From contig JAQFWX010000004.1 of the NCBI GenBank assembly GCA_027605045.1, forward strand, positions 558,001-622,000: a DNA stretch of 64,000 nt. The letters are read 5' to 3'. The translations under genes and the position numbers were made by a program. Shown one piece after another: positions 34,623-48,100 of this stretch (position 1 is its first letter; each line of letters opens with the position of its first letter). The stretch comes from Phallus indusiatus. Its lineage: Eukaryota > Basidiomycota > Agaricomycetes > Phallales > Phallaceae. The notes beneath the pieces are model-generated. The model searched no databases, was not told the origin of the DNA, and worked only from the letters and a program-made list of their open reading frames with translations.

Positions 34623-35229
34623 ACTCTGGGATTACAACACACACGCGATCTCAACTTGCGAGTCCAAGACGATTCCGAGCTCTAGTATTTCTGAATTTCT
34701 GGCAAGAAATGTTCAGAAAACTGAAGATAAGAATCAGGGGGGAAGGACCTAACGTCCAGCCCAAAGAGATGATGGTAGGAAGGGAAAAAAAGTTGAGTGA
34801 GAAGGGAGAGAAAAACAAAAAGACATTTTGTGACAGTCACACTCGTCTCGCCAGCCTATAGCCGACTCGATCCGACTCCATATGATCTGTCAACTGGTGT
34901 ACGTTTATCCATCCGCGCCTGCGGGACAAGTCTAGAATTTTGGGTAATATATAAAGGCGTCGTATGCAGTTTACTTCTCGATCTTGTTTATTGTTCAAGT
35001 ACAGATGGAATCTCATCTTGGAGATGGCTCAAATTGAACGGGAATGGGGAGCTCAACGGCACATCCATCGCATATGGAATGACGTCGCATGACGATTAAT
35101 ATTTCATCGCGGACACGTATACATACATACACAATATGATGGATTCAATAGCGTGAGCTCGGATTCGATCGCTTCGTCGTGCGGAACGTTATCTCCGGGA
35201 ATCAGCGATTGTTTGATACCTGAACCGAA
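34623..35229. other. Intergenic gap
   Basis: 607 bases: promoter of the low-complexity protein gene and 3' flank of the methyltransferase. No coding signal beyond short shadows. Confidence 0.5.
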
Positions 35230-36377
35230 CTAGATTCGACGCGCCCATACAAAATACCACTCGTACCCCGTTGTTTTGTTCACAGAAGGATCAGCCATTT
35301 CACTTTCTACACGTTTAATAAGCTCGGGAGTCGATCCGGGATAATGGCGGAGCAGGCTTTCTTGAAAAGACTTTCTGCTAAAAGCAGACAAATGTCCTAT
35401 ACGCGTATCTGTATTAAACCAGCGCGCGCCATATCATAAATAATTGACTCTGGACACAGAGTACGACCCACTCACCATCCCCTTCGGAGAACGTGCAAAA
35501 CTCAACACGACACGTAATATCGTCGTACATCCTGGACTTTTGCAGTGCTCCAACATATGAGCGGGGTAAAGTAAAGTCGACTCCTCTGCCTCCCATCGTC
35601 TCCTGAAACTTATTCCAAAACTCGACGAAGCCAGGTACACGTTCTGGGAAACGATGCACCGGTGCCAGCGTATCTTCTAAAATGAGCAATCCACCTTTTT
35701 TGACGAGAGGCAGAATACGCGAAAGGACGTCGCGCGCATTCGGTATCTGACTTGCGTAAGTCAACCGCGTTGGGTATTCCCTTTGCCTCCATTACTTACA
35801 TGCGTTAGAGTCAATCGTGTGTGAACTACATCAAAAGACTCCGCCTCCCATGGAAACAGTTGACGAAGATCAAACGTACGGAACTGGATGTTCGGCCTAA
35901 TTGATCTACGAGGAAGACTGCTAAAAAAAGCTTTGAACTGATTGATGCACGTATCACTCACTCTGGATTTGGACGAACAATGTCTACGGCTACGACACTC
36001 GCGCCAGGAAACATGTCCGCAGCTTCAGCTGCCCATACGCCTGTCCCAGATCTTGGTATAATAGATGAGTCGGTGAGAGCACTCGGATGAGATGGATGTG
36101 CGTACCCTAACTCCAGAATCGTCTTCGGATTCAGTTCCCTTATGGGTGCAAAAGACAGATCGCCAATGAATTCTTGTATCGCTTTGAACTGGCGGGTAAG
36201 TCTGGATAGCCAAAAACAGTCAATGTTCTTTCTTTTCAACAGATGTCACTACACACCTGTCTTGTTCCAATGCATTACGGTCCGCAGCCTAACAAAGATG
36301 TTAACGTCGACGCTGTGATGATAAAAGTTGTTCGTCCGTTCACGCACCGGAAGAGAGTAAGCAGGGTTTCGAGACAT
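35230..36377 (-). CDS. Class I SAM-dependent methyltransferase
   Basis: Seven exons assembled by hand (36377-36348, 36288-36257, 36201-36106, 36051-35962, 35896-35800, 35746-35476, 35408-35230) total 795 bases, 264 residues, every junction in frame. Motif I is LELGSGTGVW, created across intron 3; the acidic end of strand 2 is VAVDIV; FDVVHTRLTLTH precedes intron 5 and GGLLILED forms the later strand. The start ATG (MSRNPAYSLP) begins a 10-codon first exon; exon 2 has only 32 bases. The family transfers methyl groups from S-adenosylmethionine; substrates of such stand-alone mushroom enzymes are mostly unknown. No signal peptide. The C-terminus ends YEWYFVWARRI. It lies among LysM genes but no functional link is evident. 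Confidence 0.87.
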
Positions 36378-37946
36378 CGTTCAGTCAGACTCCCGATGCA
36401 GTTGAAGGTCAAAGAAAGAGATGGTACGCGAAAGTTGGCTGCACCATCAAGAAAACGACCCCCAATTCAAAACACCCAAGCAACCACGCAAGCTACCTGT
36501 AATGTGCTTAGCGTCCGCCTCATTAGCCGGTTCGTTTAAATCGTTTTGACTTAGTTTTGACTCCAGTCAAGTGTTACGTCAGCAGCACGTGATTGGATTT
36601 TCAATTCAACATTTTCAGCATCCAGAGTTAACTCAACATTGAACGCGTTTGGCGAAAAATGTGAATTAGTTACGTGTCAATCACGCTGTGGAACGCGGCA
36701 TGGGAAATTCATTCATTCCAACCACTGAGGAACGCGTAAAAATAGCTATCGCACGACGCGTGGACCGTGTGGTATAGTGATTATCATAGAATAATCGAAG
36801 TAAACAGCAACCTAAAAGAACTACCGTGATGGGTTCTAACAACTGTCTAGATTTCTGCTTGAAGCTAAATCCAAGGGATGTGCGCAGTATCACTGGCAGG
36901 AAATGGGCAACACTTTTGTGCCCATTTTGATACCAAACCAGAAAACCGGTTTTCCGTTCCTAATTCATCGTCGTGCATCTCAAGAGATTCCTTGGACAAG
37001 TTGATCCAGATAGATGATCTCGTTTGAAAAATCGCTGTATGTGTTGACTTCCAGAATAGGGGGCATATCGGGCTGGAGCCGATGAAACAGAGGCTGGAAC
37101 TTCGGAATCATCTTCGCTCGGTTACTCAGCAATCATTCGTCAAGACGACACATGAGGTTAAGATCGTATTGGCGTGGTACGGGCTTTACCCTTGGCCGGA
37201 GTTTAAATAGACACAAAACGTGCTGAATATGATATGCATATTGCAGAGATGTCGCTCCCAGATATACGAGGTGAAATGTGGCGCAGCGGATAAGGACAAA
37301 CTTCTCCTTCCCCGACAAAGTCCTATCGCAACACTCCGACCGGCAACAGATACCGATACACGAGAAATGCTAGACTTGGTGATCTTCAAAAATATTTGAC
37401 TGGGCCGCCATAAGTAGAAACTCTCGAACTTGCTCTTGACCCTAAACGCGTCGGTTCTGACGTAGTCTTCTAATCCAGTTGTGTCGCATTTCCCGGATTT
37501 TCAAAGCTTATGGATTGTCGGTCGTAACGCGAAGATGACACCTTGTGCACATATTAGCAGTCGTCCAAGTCGCAAGATTAGGCTCAAGAGAAAGTTGACA
37601 GTGAGCGTCAATGAACAACTACTCGTTACTTCAGCTTGTCACACTCTGTGAATTACCATTGAACGTACCATCTCATCGACATCGCGTTGCTCGGGACTGA
37701 AGCCTACAATGATCGCCTCAAACGAAAAAGATGGGGATTAATACATTCTAGGGGATATTGTGAACCTCTTTCAGTCAATGTCACTCTGTCGAGCTCAAAG
37801 CATTTCGGAGCCTTACTCAAAGTTTCGCGCTACCAAACAACCTTGAAACCATACTACATAGGGATTTATTCAATGTCAATTACTACAATTTCAGTTCATG
37901 TGTATGTCTATTTTACTGCTCAATCTGACTTCTCCTTTTTTAACAT
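36378..37946. other. Intergenic region, no supported gene
   Basis: About 1.57 kb between the methyltransferase start and the stop of the giant LysM gene. Short frames on both strands lack ATG context, family similarity or splice partners. Confidence 0.5.
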
Positions 37947-40900
37947 TTAGGCAGAAACACAATACGCCTCTCCCAGAATAATATTTGTGCATGCTGAATT
38001 AACCTCTGGATTCCAAGTGTGGAATTGCGCGTCCGTAATGCTGAACCGCGTCTCAATCGCACCGCAAGTATCTCCAGAGACAACGGTATAATATTGCTTA
38101 CACCCTGTTGTAATCGTCCCCGAGGCAACGTTATTAGGAACATTAGAAGTCGTCGCATTACTGGTCTGTACACAGTAAGCTTCACCAACGATGATATTGC
38201 TGCAAGCTGAGTTGATTTCAGGATTCATCATTCGGAACAAAAAGTCGGTGACGTTGAACTTTGTTTCGATTGCCGGGCATGAATCTCCGGATACGACGGT
38301 GTAATATTCCGTGCATCCCGTTGTTATTGTTCCAGTCGCGACGTTGCTTGGCGGAGAAGAGTTCGACGTCGAATTACTTGTTGCTACGCAATACGCTTCT
38401 CCGACTAGTATGTTGGAACAGGCCGAATTGATTTCCGGATTCATAAGCCTAAACAGCGAATCAGTGATGTTAAACTTGCTCTCAATTCCGGGGCAAGAGT
38501 CTCCAGACACGACGGTGTAGTATTCTGTACATCCAGCGGTGATCGTGCCGGTCGCGACGTTGCTTGGTGGACCAGTAGAGTTACTCGTCTTGACACAGTA
38601 GGCTTCTCCAACAATTATATTAGCGCACGCTGAATTGATCTCCGGATTCATAGTCCTGAACAAGGAATCCGAGATATTGAACTTGGTTTCAATCGCTGGA
38701 CAGGAATCGCCCGACATCACAGTGTAATATTCGATACAGCCGCTCGTAACGGTTCCGGACGCTACGTTACTTGGTGCGGTCGAATTACTTGTTTGCACGC
38801 AGTATGCCTCCCCCAATAAGATGTTGGTGCATCCCGAGTTAATCTCTGGGTTCATAAGGTGGAACAACGTGTCACTAATGTTGAATTTGGTTTCGATGAT
38901 CGGACAAGAATCGCCCGTTACCACCGTATAATACTCCGCACAACCCTGTGTGATGGTTCCGGAGGCCACATTACCTGGCGGCCCTGTCGAATTGCTAGTT
39001 TGAACGCAGTACGCTTCGCCTAGTAAAATGTTGGAACAGCCTGAGTTGATTTCAGGATTCATCATCCGGAACAATGAATCGCTGATGTTGAACTTGGATT
39101 CAATGGCAGAACACGAATCACCCGAAACGACGGTGTAGTATTCCGTGCACCCCTCCGTAATGGTACCAGACGCTACGTTACTCGGAGGAGCAGTCGTATT
39201 AGTGGAATTGCCAGGAGGGAAGATTGAAAGCACGCAATATGCGGCCCCTCCGAGTAAATTGGTGCACTGCGCGTTCAGTCCTGGGTTCAAAGCCAGGAAA
39301 TCCGCGCTGCTGACGAACAGGTTGGTTTCAATAGTTGTACAGCTATCACCAGGTTGAACTGTGTAATATTCGGCACAGATGTCCGTCGAAACGTTGGCAG
39401 CTACGTTAGCAGGCGTAGCCGCCGGGAACAGTGTATAATTGCCCGTTGGAAACAAAGCGCAAATAGCGGTTCCTGGGACCGGATTGGATGACGTTAACTC
39501 AGGGTTCCAAGTGAATAAATCGTCTTCTGACATCCCAGTCGTATTACTAATCGATGCGATAGTATCTCCTGACTGTGTCAAATATAAACGAGACGTTCTT
39601 GCCGACGGTTATACGACGTACCATAACAGTGTAATACCACCCACAAGCCGCTGTGCGTGTCCCATTCGCGAGATTTGTCGGTGCAGGAACTCCAGCCCCA
39701 TCCAAAAATGAAGTCGTCACTGTTGGTGTATACGAAGTCGGAAAAGAAATAGATGTGATGGTTCCTATCGTGAAATTGGTGGTTGTCGGCGCTGCGACCG
39801 AGGTTGACGTCAGCGGCGGGAATGGCGCCACACAATAATAATAGCCCAACCAAAGGTTGGTGCAGTTTACGTTCACCTCTAAGAATTGTAAGTATATTTC
39901 TCGTCAAAATCTTTTTTCCAGTTTTGCTCACCTGGATTCAGAGTCAAAAAATCCGTTAACGTGATTGAATTGTTCAAAACGACTGTATTGCAAATGTTGC
40001 CAGCTTGAATTTGATAATATCTACCGCAATCCGAAGTTGTGCCATTGACAGTTGGCGAAGGTATCGCGAATGTGGTTGGAGCTGCTGAAGGAACGTTTGG
40101 GCTTCCAGATGCGGCAACATTTGGCCAGCCTCCATTTGGTGTTAGACAAATCGCTTCTCCGACCTTCAACGGCATCAGCTGACAATATGTGCCTAAACCC
40201 GGATTGAACGATTGCAATTGCACGCTGGTAATATTTGTTCCAGTTATCGACCCGGCCATTGCCGAAACGCTCGAACAAGTGTCGTTGGTTTGAATTGTGT
40301 AAGTGACGCACGGTTGCAAGAGACATAGCTGACTTCCGGAAGCTATTGAACAGTCGTTGACGCCGGTAAGAAATGGGTTTGTCATGATAATTGAATCTAT
40401 CGTGACGTTGTTTTGACTGGCAACAGCGGAACACGTCGTGTTATCTGGAACTGTGATGTTCCGACCAATCAACGAGCAGTCGGCACCCGAACTGGTGGTG
40501 GAATTTACTCCGAACGATGGTGGATTTATGATGGGACTAGCTCCCTCCGCCGGGGGAGCAGACACATTGTATGATTCGAATTGTCTTGGGTTTCTCATTT
40601 TGAGCTCATAATTACACTAGTATTGACAAGATACTTACGGTCCACAAGTCGACACGGCCGACGACAATAATTCCTCAATAGGCTCAGAGTATGTGACCGG
40701 ATTTGACAAAGTCAAATTCAAAGTCTCCAGGACGCAAAAAGTGCATAGTTCGTTTTCAGGGAGATCAAGCAATCCTCCCGAAGAGTTGAAGGACGCGATT
40801 GCAGCCTGACAAAATTGCTGCGTTGTTGGATCTTGAAGACATTGTACGACGTATGCCCCCGCAATTGTATCTACTGCGAGCGTAGGAGCATACGAGATAT

Positions 40901-41480
40901 TATTACTTCCTGGGATGAGGTATGAGCCACAACTTGATACTACGTTGGCTCGATAATCTGCCAGAGAAGCTGTGCAATTGTCGGTGCAGACGGATACCAG
41001 GTCATTAAGGACCAAGAAAGGGTATGAACTTCAGCTCTGTAAGTGACAACTCTACGAACCGAGTTCTTGGGATAAAACTTACCTCATTAGAGGAACAGTT
41101 GAGTTACACGCAATTATTGCAGTAAGTGCAGCTGCGCATGCATCGGACGGCGAAGGATCAGTTGGAAGGATGTCAGTTGTGTAGATTTGGAACGTTGGGG
41201 TTGAGTCGTCGGCGTAAGTGATGTTTGTGCTATTCGCTGCAGCAAAGAGCTCCACGGTGTTTAACCCCAAATCCAGTTGCGAGATACCAGTTGGTGTAGA
41301 TGTGGACGGTGACGTCGTGGCAGATTGTCGAAAGATGTTTAATTGCTTGAGTAAACCGTCATGAAAGAACTTGTCGTAAGACGCAGAGTAAGCTCCAAGG
41401 AATTTGCTGAGCTGGGATGCAACGACGAAAGGGTAAAGAAAAAATAAAATAAGAATGATGTTTAGGCGAAAGCGGTCCAT
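37947..41480 (-). CDS. Giant secreted multi-LysM protein
   Basis: Five exons (41480-41083, 41028-40639, 40584-39932, 39878-39622, 39572-37947) total 3324 bases, 1107 residues. A signal peptide (ILILFFLYPFVVAS) is followed by a Cys-containing N-terminal region of about 250 residues with many N-glycosylation sequons. Three diverged LysM-like modules follow in exons 3-4, and then eight clear LysM modules in exon 5 with the pattern EYYTVVSGDSC..IE.KFNI.D.LF..MNPEINS.C.NI..GEAYCV. The last six are near-identical and separated by linkers such as NSTGPPSNVASGTIT. Four cysteines per module suggest disulfides. Probable chitin-binding wall or secreted protein. It is divergent from the chitinase gene, sharing a 665-base promoter region, which suggests joint control. 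Confidence 0.92.
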
Positions 41481-42145
41481 GTTGACAATGGTAAGTGGTC
41501 AAGCTGCAAAACGATATGTCCGAATATTGCATCTGTTTAACTTTACTTTTTAACGGATTAGTCAACTCCATCAGGTGGGCGACGTTCCCTGCTAATAGAA
41601 GTTGGGTGATTCTTCCGAATATGGATCATTTCACTAATTGATTAGTATGTATGACTGAAACTCTCCCCATCAAGCCAAATGTAACGGTCCGCCAATAATC
41701 TTGGACTCACAAGCGCCCGGAGAAACAGCCACCATCAGTTCCATCGAGCTAACCTTGCCTTTCCTGACGTGCGCGTGCTATAAGCGTACCTTAAGCCCTT
41801 GTGTATCATGCGTTCACCAGATAATAAGTGCTCATCAACCCTATTTCTTCTGACGACTCTGACTAAATCGAGCATTTGGTTGCTTCTTTGTAGCATATGG
41901 TCATCTCAAATGCTTGCTCATCCGACCGACGATGTGTAGGATTTTGACTCGCCGAATGACCCAACAGGTCATGTTCTCCCCCTATAAACATCATAATAAG
42001 GAATATTCAAATATTGGAGAGAATTACATCAAAACTGGCACGACCATAATATCTCCGAATATCCTATGTTTTACAAATACTGAGGGCATAGAAAAAAAGG
42101 ACAACTTCACTATTGTCGCCCCGTTTGTTCCAGATTCACCTTGAA
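41481..42145. promoter_or_regulatory. Shared divergent promoter, giant LysM gene and chitinase
   Basis: 665 bases between two divergently transcribed start codons (41480 minus, 42146 plus). No open frame of note. A shared region of this size suits bidirectional control of two chitin-related genes; specific factor sites cannot be assigned from sequence alone. Confidence 0.5.
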
Positions 42146-45100
42146 ATGCTCAAACATATACTCTTTCTCTTTGCAGTTTTGCTATACGGTTGGTATCTAC
42201 TCACCACGAGAGTCGAGATAGAGACTTAACAACATTTTCCAGAGATTTTACCTGCAAGTTGCCAACAGCCTCCAGGAAATATAACTGCTCTCCCTGTTGG
42301 TAGCTGTACTGCAACTATTCCATGCGCAAATGGAGCCTGCTGCAATAGTATATCGGGATTTTGTGGGTAAGCTTGGTGGGCATGGAAATTTGATCACATG
42401 GTTGTTGATAAATTTCTCCAGTTTTAATTCTTCATTCTGTACCCCTGTCGCCTCTGGAGGGGCATGCACCTCTAATTGCGATGCTAAAGCAGAGTGCGGT
42501 CCAGATGCTGCACCCCAGAACTTTACATGTCCCCTGAATGTTTGCTGTAGTCAGGTATGGTATCATTTTTGAGAGTCGTCGTGTTCTCTCACCTTTCAAC
42601 TAGTTTGGTTTCTGCGGAACGACGGAAGGTACATTTCCTATCCAGAGGCTTTAATGATGGCTGACTCCTGATTTGAGATTTCTGCGGAGTCGGTTGTCTA
42701 TCTAACTGTCAGTCTCCTCCGGAACAATCTTGCGGCTCAGATCAACAAAGCGCCCTACAGAGAAGGATAGGCTATTACGAGGTGATGCTGCAATTATGTT
42801 GAAGATGACGTTTGGTACTTATCACTCAATAATACAGGCGTGGGCTATCAATCGTCCTTGTGATACCTATACCCCTGAGCAAATATCAGCTGAGAGTCTA
42901 ACGCATGGTTCGTGTTGTTTCGCTACATACAATTCATGTATATGGATCAACTTATTATCCTGGTAGTAAACTTTGCGTTCGGGTATATTTCTGAATCTTT
43001 CGGGATTATAGAAATGAACCCCGGGGATTCAGAACTTTGGTCGCGTACTACTGCGTTGAAAGAGCGTAATCCGACATTGAAGGTCTTTCTTTCCATTGGA
43101 GGATGGACTTTTAATGATCCCGTAGGTCCAGAAGCTTCTGAAAATAAGTTGATTGATGTGACGCACCTTCTATTATTAGCCGACGTCTACCATCTTCAGT
43201 CAGCTTGTGGCCAGTAATGAGAGTACTGAAGCATTCATAGACAGCGCCATAATCGTTCTTCAATCATTCGGTTTTGACGGAATAGGTGAACGCCTCTCCT
43301 TTTCAGAGCAAATCATATTAGTCTTACTCCACTTGTCAGACATCGATTGGGAGTATCCAGGAGCGTATGATCGTGGTGGAGGTCCGGCAGATACAGCCAA
43401 CTATGTTACATTCATGTCTAAAGTGAAAACCGTATTCGAGTCATACGGCTATGGCCTTACATTTACCGCGCCTTCATCATATTGGTATCTCCAACATTTC
43501 GATCTCCCGGGTCTTCTCAAACATGCGGATTGGGTTAATATCCTGACATACGACTTACACGGTGTTTGGGACGGGACCGATCCTTTTGTAGGACCCATCG
43601 TACTAGCTCATACTAACTTAACGGAAATCGTCCAAACGATGCAGCTCTTCCGTAATGTCGGAATTAATCCCAATCAAATGGTGATGGGAATTGGTTTTTA
43701 TGGCCGTTCATTCCAACTTGACGATCCCAGTTGTTATGAGCCGGGATGTGGATTTTCAGGTCCAGCCGCGGCAGGGCCGTGCTCCGGAAATGCTGGAACT
43801 TTGATGTTTAGCGAGATTGAGAGCATCATTAGCAACAATAATTTGGAACCGACGTTTGACGAAGAAGCGGCGGTCAAATATATCGTCTGGAACGATAACC
43901 AATGGGTTTCCTACGACGATCCCCAAACGCTGCAAATGAAACTAGATTACGCAAATTCTATTTGTCTTGGCGGTTAGTCTACCAAGCCAAATTACTAAAA
44001 CGCTAACTCACTATGTCGCTCAGGAACGGTGGTATGGTCCGTTGATCAAGACGATACCTCATATACCGATCTCTCGGGTCTGTACGCCTTTATCCCAAAT
44101 AATACTGCTTCACAAGTTGTATCCGGAAATGAATGTATGATAACTGACTGTGACGGTAGCTGCCCTGACGGTTACACGCCAATGACACAGCTAGCATCAA
44201 ATCCTTCGACTGGCGTAACATGTTCAACGAAAAAACTCGCCACTCTGTGCTGTCCGTCGGGCGATGCACCACAACAATGCCATTGGCGTGGTGGAGGCGG
44301 CCATAGCTGCAACGCGCAATGCGAGGTTGGAGAAATTACCATTGCTACTGATCAAGTAGGAGACGATGGAAAACCTACGTGCGTACAAGGATTTAAGGCG
44401 TACTGTTGTCAAAGCGGCAATCCCGATCCTTTAGGATGCGCAGTCGGAAGTAATTTGTTTTTCTTGCTTTGTATAATCTTCATCTAAAACGCTCATAGAT
44501 TGTGGCGACACCACCTGTGCCGTTGAAAATGCTGTGATATTCACACACGTGAAACAAGGAAATGCAGGAAGCGAAGGCTGCACGGACCCTGATGAGTTCA
44601 GTCAATTTCCAATGGCAACCTGTCCAACCGTCTGTCCGAGCGATGAACCGAAACCGCTTTGTTGCCAAGAAAACTGTGAGTTTCCTCCTTCCTCGTGTTG
44701 CGACCATGCATTAATTGATTTTGAAGACGGATATACAAACGTGGGTGCACATCCCACGTGATTATGGCCCTAGCTAATGATCATCCGTCACAAGTGTGCC
44801 TGGGTAGGAGACCCACCACAATGCTTAAATGCAGCGTGCCCCGTAGGTCAAATCGCCGTTTGTAAGTCTTGTCAAGAATTTCTTCTTTTCATTTTTTAAA
44901 CGAAAAGTAGTTGGGGATATCCAGGGGGATGCGCCGAAACCGTGTGTTGGACACGGAATGCGTCTGTATTGTTGTGATCCCCCATCCGGCAAGTATTAGT
45001 TTTTTACTTGAAAAAAACGCACACTCATTATGACATTCATTGGTGTATAGATGTTTCTTTTTTGCCTGTTCCGGAAGATTGGGTTTTCCCTCAACTCTCC

Positions 45101-48100
45101 CCCGTCGGAGGGGATTATTCAGTTGATCAGCCGGCAACTTTCACCGTCGATTTCGACAATGAGGGTATTGACGATCAGCAAGAAAATGATACACCGGTAA
45201 AAATATTCTGTGGTGATCAATGTTCGCTGAACTTTGACGTTTATAGTTTGGTGAAGTTTTCATTTCATCGCCTAATCCGGCTGCAGTTAGTTCCATGAGT
45301 TTGAATTCGGACTGGGTAATTACGGGATGCTTACGTTCCAGTGACCAACCACAGCAGGTAGGATTTTCTCTGCCTGCAGAATGTATGAGGGAACATCATT
45401 ATTATTGTTATTTGATTTAGGTTTTAGCCTATTGTTCTAAACCAATAGACGATGAAGATTCGGGTTGTGGTCACGTGTTCATTGGACAGGCCGAGAATAC
45501 TATCATTAAAATGCCGACAGCTTGCGGTCTTGGACCATATGCAAGAATCACATCACTGGACGTTCATCCAAATCAAACAATTCTATCGGGAACATATCAT
45601 CAAAGTCGAATTCCATCAAATGAAAAAATTTACGCCCTCAACTTCGATTACAATTTCGCAGAAATTCCAGAATCCAATGGACCTGTTTTGTGAGAGAGTT
45701 TGTTCATCGCTAAGCGTAAATTCAATAACTCATTTATTCAGAATGAGGGCCGACCTTGTGCGTCGTTGATTGCGCCCTAGCCTAATGCTTCATTGTTAAT
45801 TAACCCTTGCACATTCAACAGACAAACGTAGCCGGCTATTGGTTTGTCGTGACTTGTTCAACTGTTGCACCCAAACTCACTGTTTTGTTTGTAGGGACGA
45901 GATTATCGACAGCGCACCGGATGAAGGAACTGTATCCACAAAACGGAAGCGTGATTTTCATCAGCCAGAGGGTTTGAGACGACGCTGGTTTGGCTCATTT
46001 GATTCTTGGCTTCAAAAGATGACGACACTCAGTACTGGTGATACGATTACGAGATCCTTCTTCTGCTCTTTCAACTACCCCATTTTCCATCAGGCCGAGG
46101 CCTGTCCCAATTTCGCCTCGAGTTTAGACATAAGTGTCAGTGGCAGCGCTCAAGCAGTTAGTGATTTCGGATACTATTTAGAGGCTTCAATTGTCCCTCT
46201 TGCTGTACAAGAAGCATACGTTTTTGTGAGGGCATCTGCGGGCGCTCAAGCGACATTCTCCATAACAGGAATGGCCGCCGTAAACTTCGATTCCGAAAGG
46301 GCGGAGCTCATATCATTCGGGTTTCCTGGACTTTATTATCCTGGCTTGCTTACTCTTGGACCATCACTCGTTTTGTATGGCGAGTTGCTCGGGCAGCTGA
46401 GCATGAGTGGACAACTCACAACAACGGTCGGATATCAATTCCCGGTATTCGTTTTCGCATCGTCTGATGATATATATACTAAAGATACTTTTAGTCTTTG
46501 GATCTATCTTTTGGGAAGATGGATAGTAATAGCGCGGAAGACAATTTTGGACCCCCGATTAACCCTTCCGGCAATAACAACGGTTATGACTTCAGTTTCG
46601 GATACAACGTCAATTTAGAAGGGATGGCGGAGGTATTTATGTCTCTTGCTCAAAATACAAGAGAAAACGATATAAGAGTCTTTCATTCTTTAGGTTCACC
46701 TGGTAAATCAGCATAAATCAAATTATCAAGATCATCTCTGACTTGGAGCATTATTCAGATACCTTCATTTCAACTTGGAATAAACGTCCTAGGCGGACAG
46801 CTATTGGATGCACAGGTATTTTTTCCGTTTTACCGTCCAATCAATATTGACTGTTTTCCAGGTCTTTGTGGAGGCTGACATGTATGGTGGTGTCAGCGTC
46901 AACGGTAGTGTGTCGCGAGCGGTGAGCTGACCTTCTATTAAAAATCGTAACAGTTCTAACTTTTCTAAACTCAAGGTATCTCCCAGGTTCTGCGTACAGC
47001 CGGTAATATAATTCTTCTCCGAGTCTAACTAGAAATTCACTCTGACTACTCAAATAGTACTATGGCGTCAATTTGGATGCAGGATTAACTGGTTCGATTT
47101 TGTTCTGGCGGGATAATGCCATCAGCACTCCTTTTTACACAAATCAATTCCCGTTTGGAGGAGCATGCTTTGATTCTATGACTGAAGCCCCAATCGATGG
47201 AACCGGTAGCAGCACGAAACGTGAAATAGGATCGCTTGATGCCGTATTCCAGAGTGAAGAACTCCTGTTCAGCGACTCGGCTTACCAGGGCACACCATTT
47301 GCCTTCGAGAAAGACACCATTAACGCAGCTCACCATATTGCTCCACCCATCCTGGAAGACTACGTTTCACTACTAGACGAACCAACGTCTGGAATCACAA
47401 AACGTGACGCTGTTCCGTTCTTGCCCGGGAATCTGTTCTGTCCTGAAGCCGGTGACGATATCACAAGTTCTTTGAATGATACCGACTGCACATGCTATGA
47501 TGACGATGAAGCGAATGATCCATTTGGTACTGGAGTGTTGTCAAGAAGAGCCTTACTCGACGATGAAGACACCGTCTCCATTCCTTTCCACGAACTCGCT
47601 GAATCTACTTTGCGTACTTGTTCATCCATCACCATCTCCATCCCTGCGTATCAGAGTACTCCTATTATCGCATATTATGATCTTGCAAATCCAGCCACTC
47701 TTGATCCCACCTTTGGTCCTTGGACCCCTACAGTTCCTGTTAACTTAGGAGCAAATCAGGCGGGGAGACCGTTCATGGTTATTGAAGGAAACAAGGTGGT
47801 TTACGCACGAGAACACCCTTATGAAGTCAGCATGGGTAACTATTTTTCTCTCTTTTTCTGCCGACCGAATTGATTGACTGATTGATAACACAATCAGCCT
47901 CGCTATTCGTTGACTTTCTGCAACAAGAAACAGACATTTGGCAAAACGAGGCGGGAAATCAAAGTTGGTGCACTTGGGTTCAAGAAAATCTCCAGAGCAC
48001 ACCTGCCTACCTCGGTCGCTTGTTTCTTGGTCAAAGCGTATTTGATGAAATTTCTGAATGCTATCCTAGTAATTCACAGAACACTCCGATGGTCATTATG

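Noticed and set aside
35958..36239. Methyltransferase start at about 36239 in the uninterrupted frame
   Set aside because: That frame starts with TTG and lies within an intron; two upstream mini-exons give an ATG start and an in-frame N-terminus.
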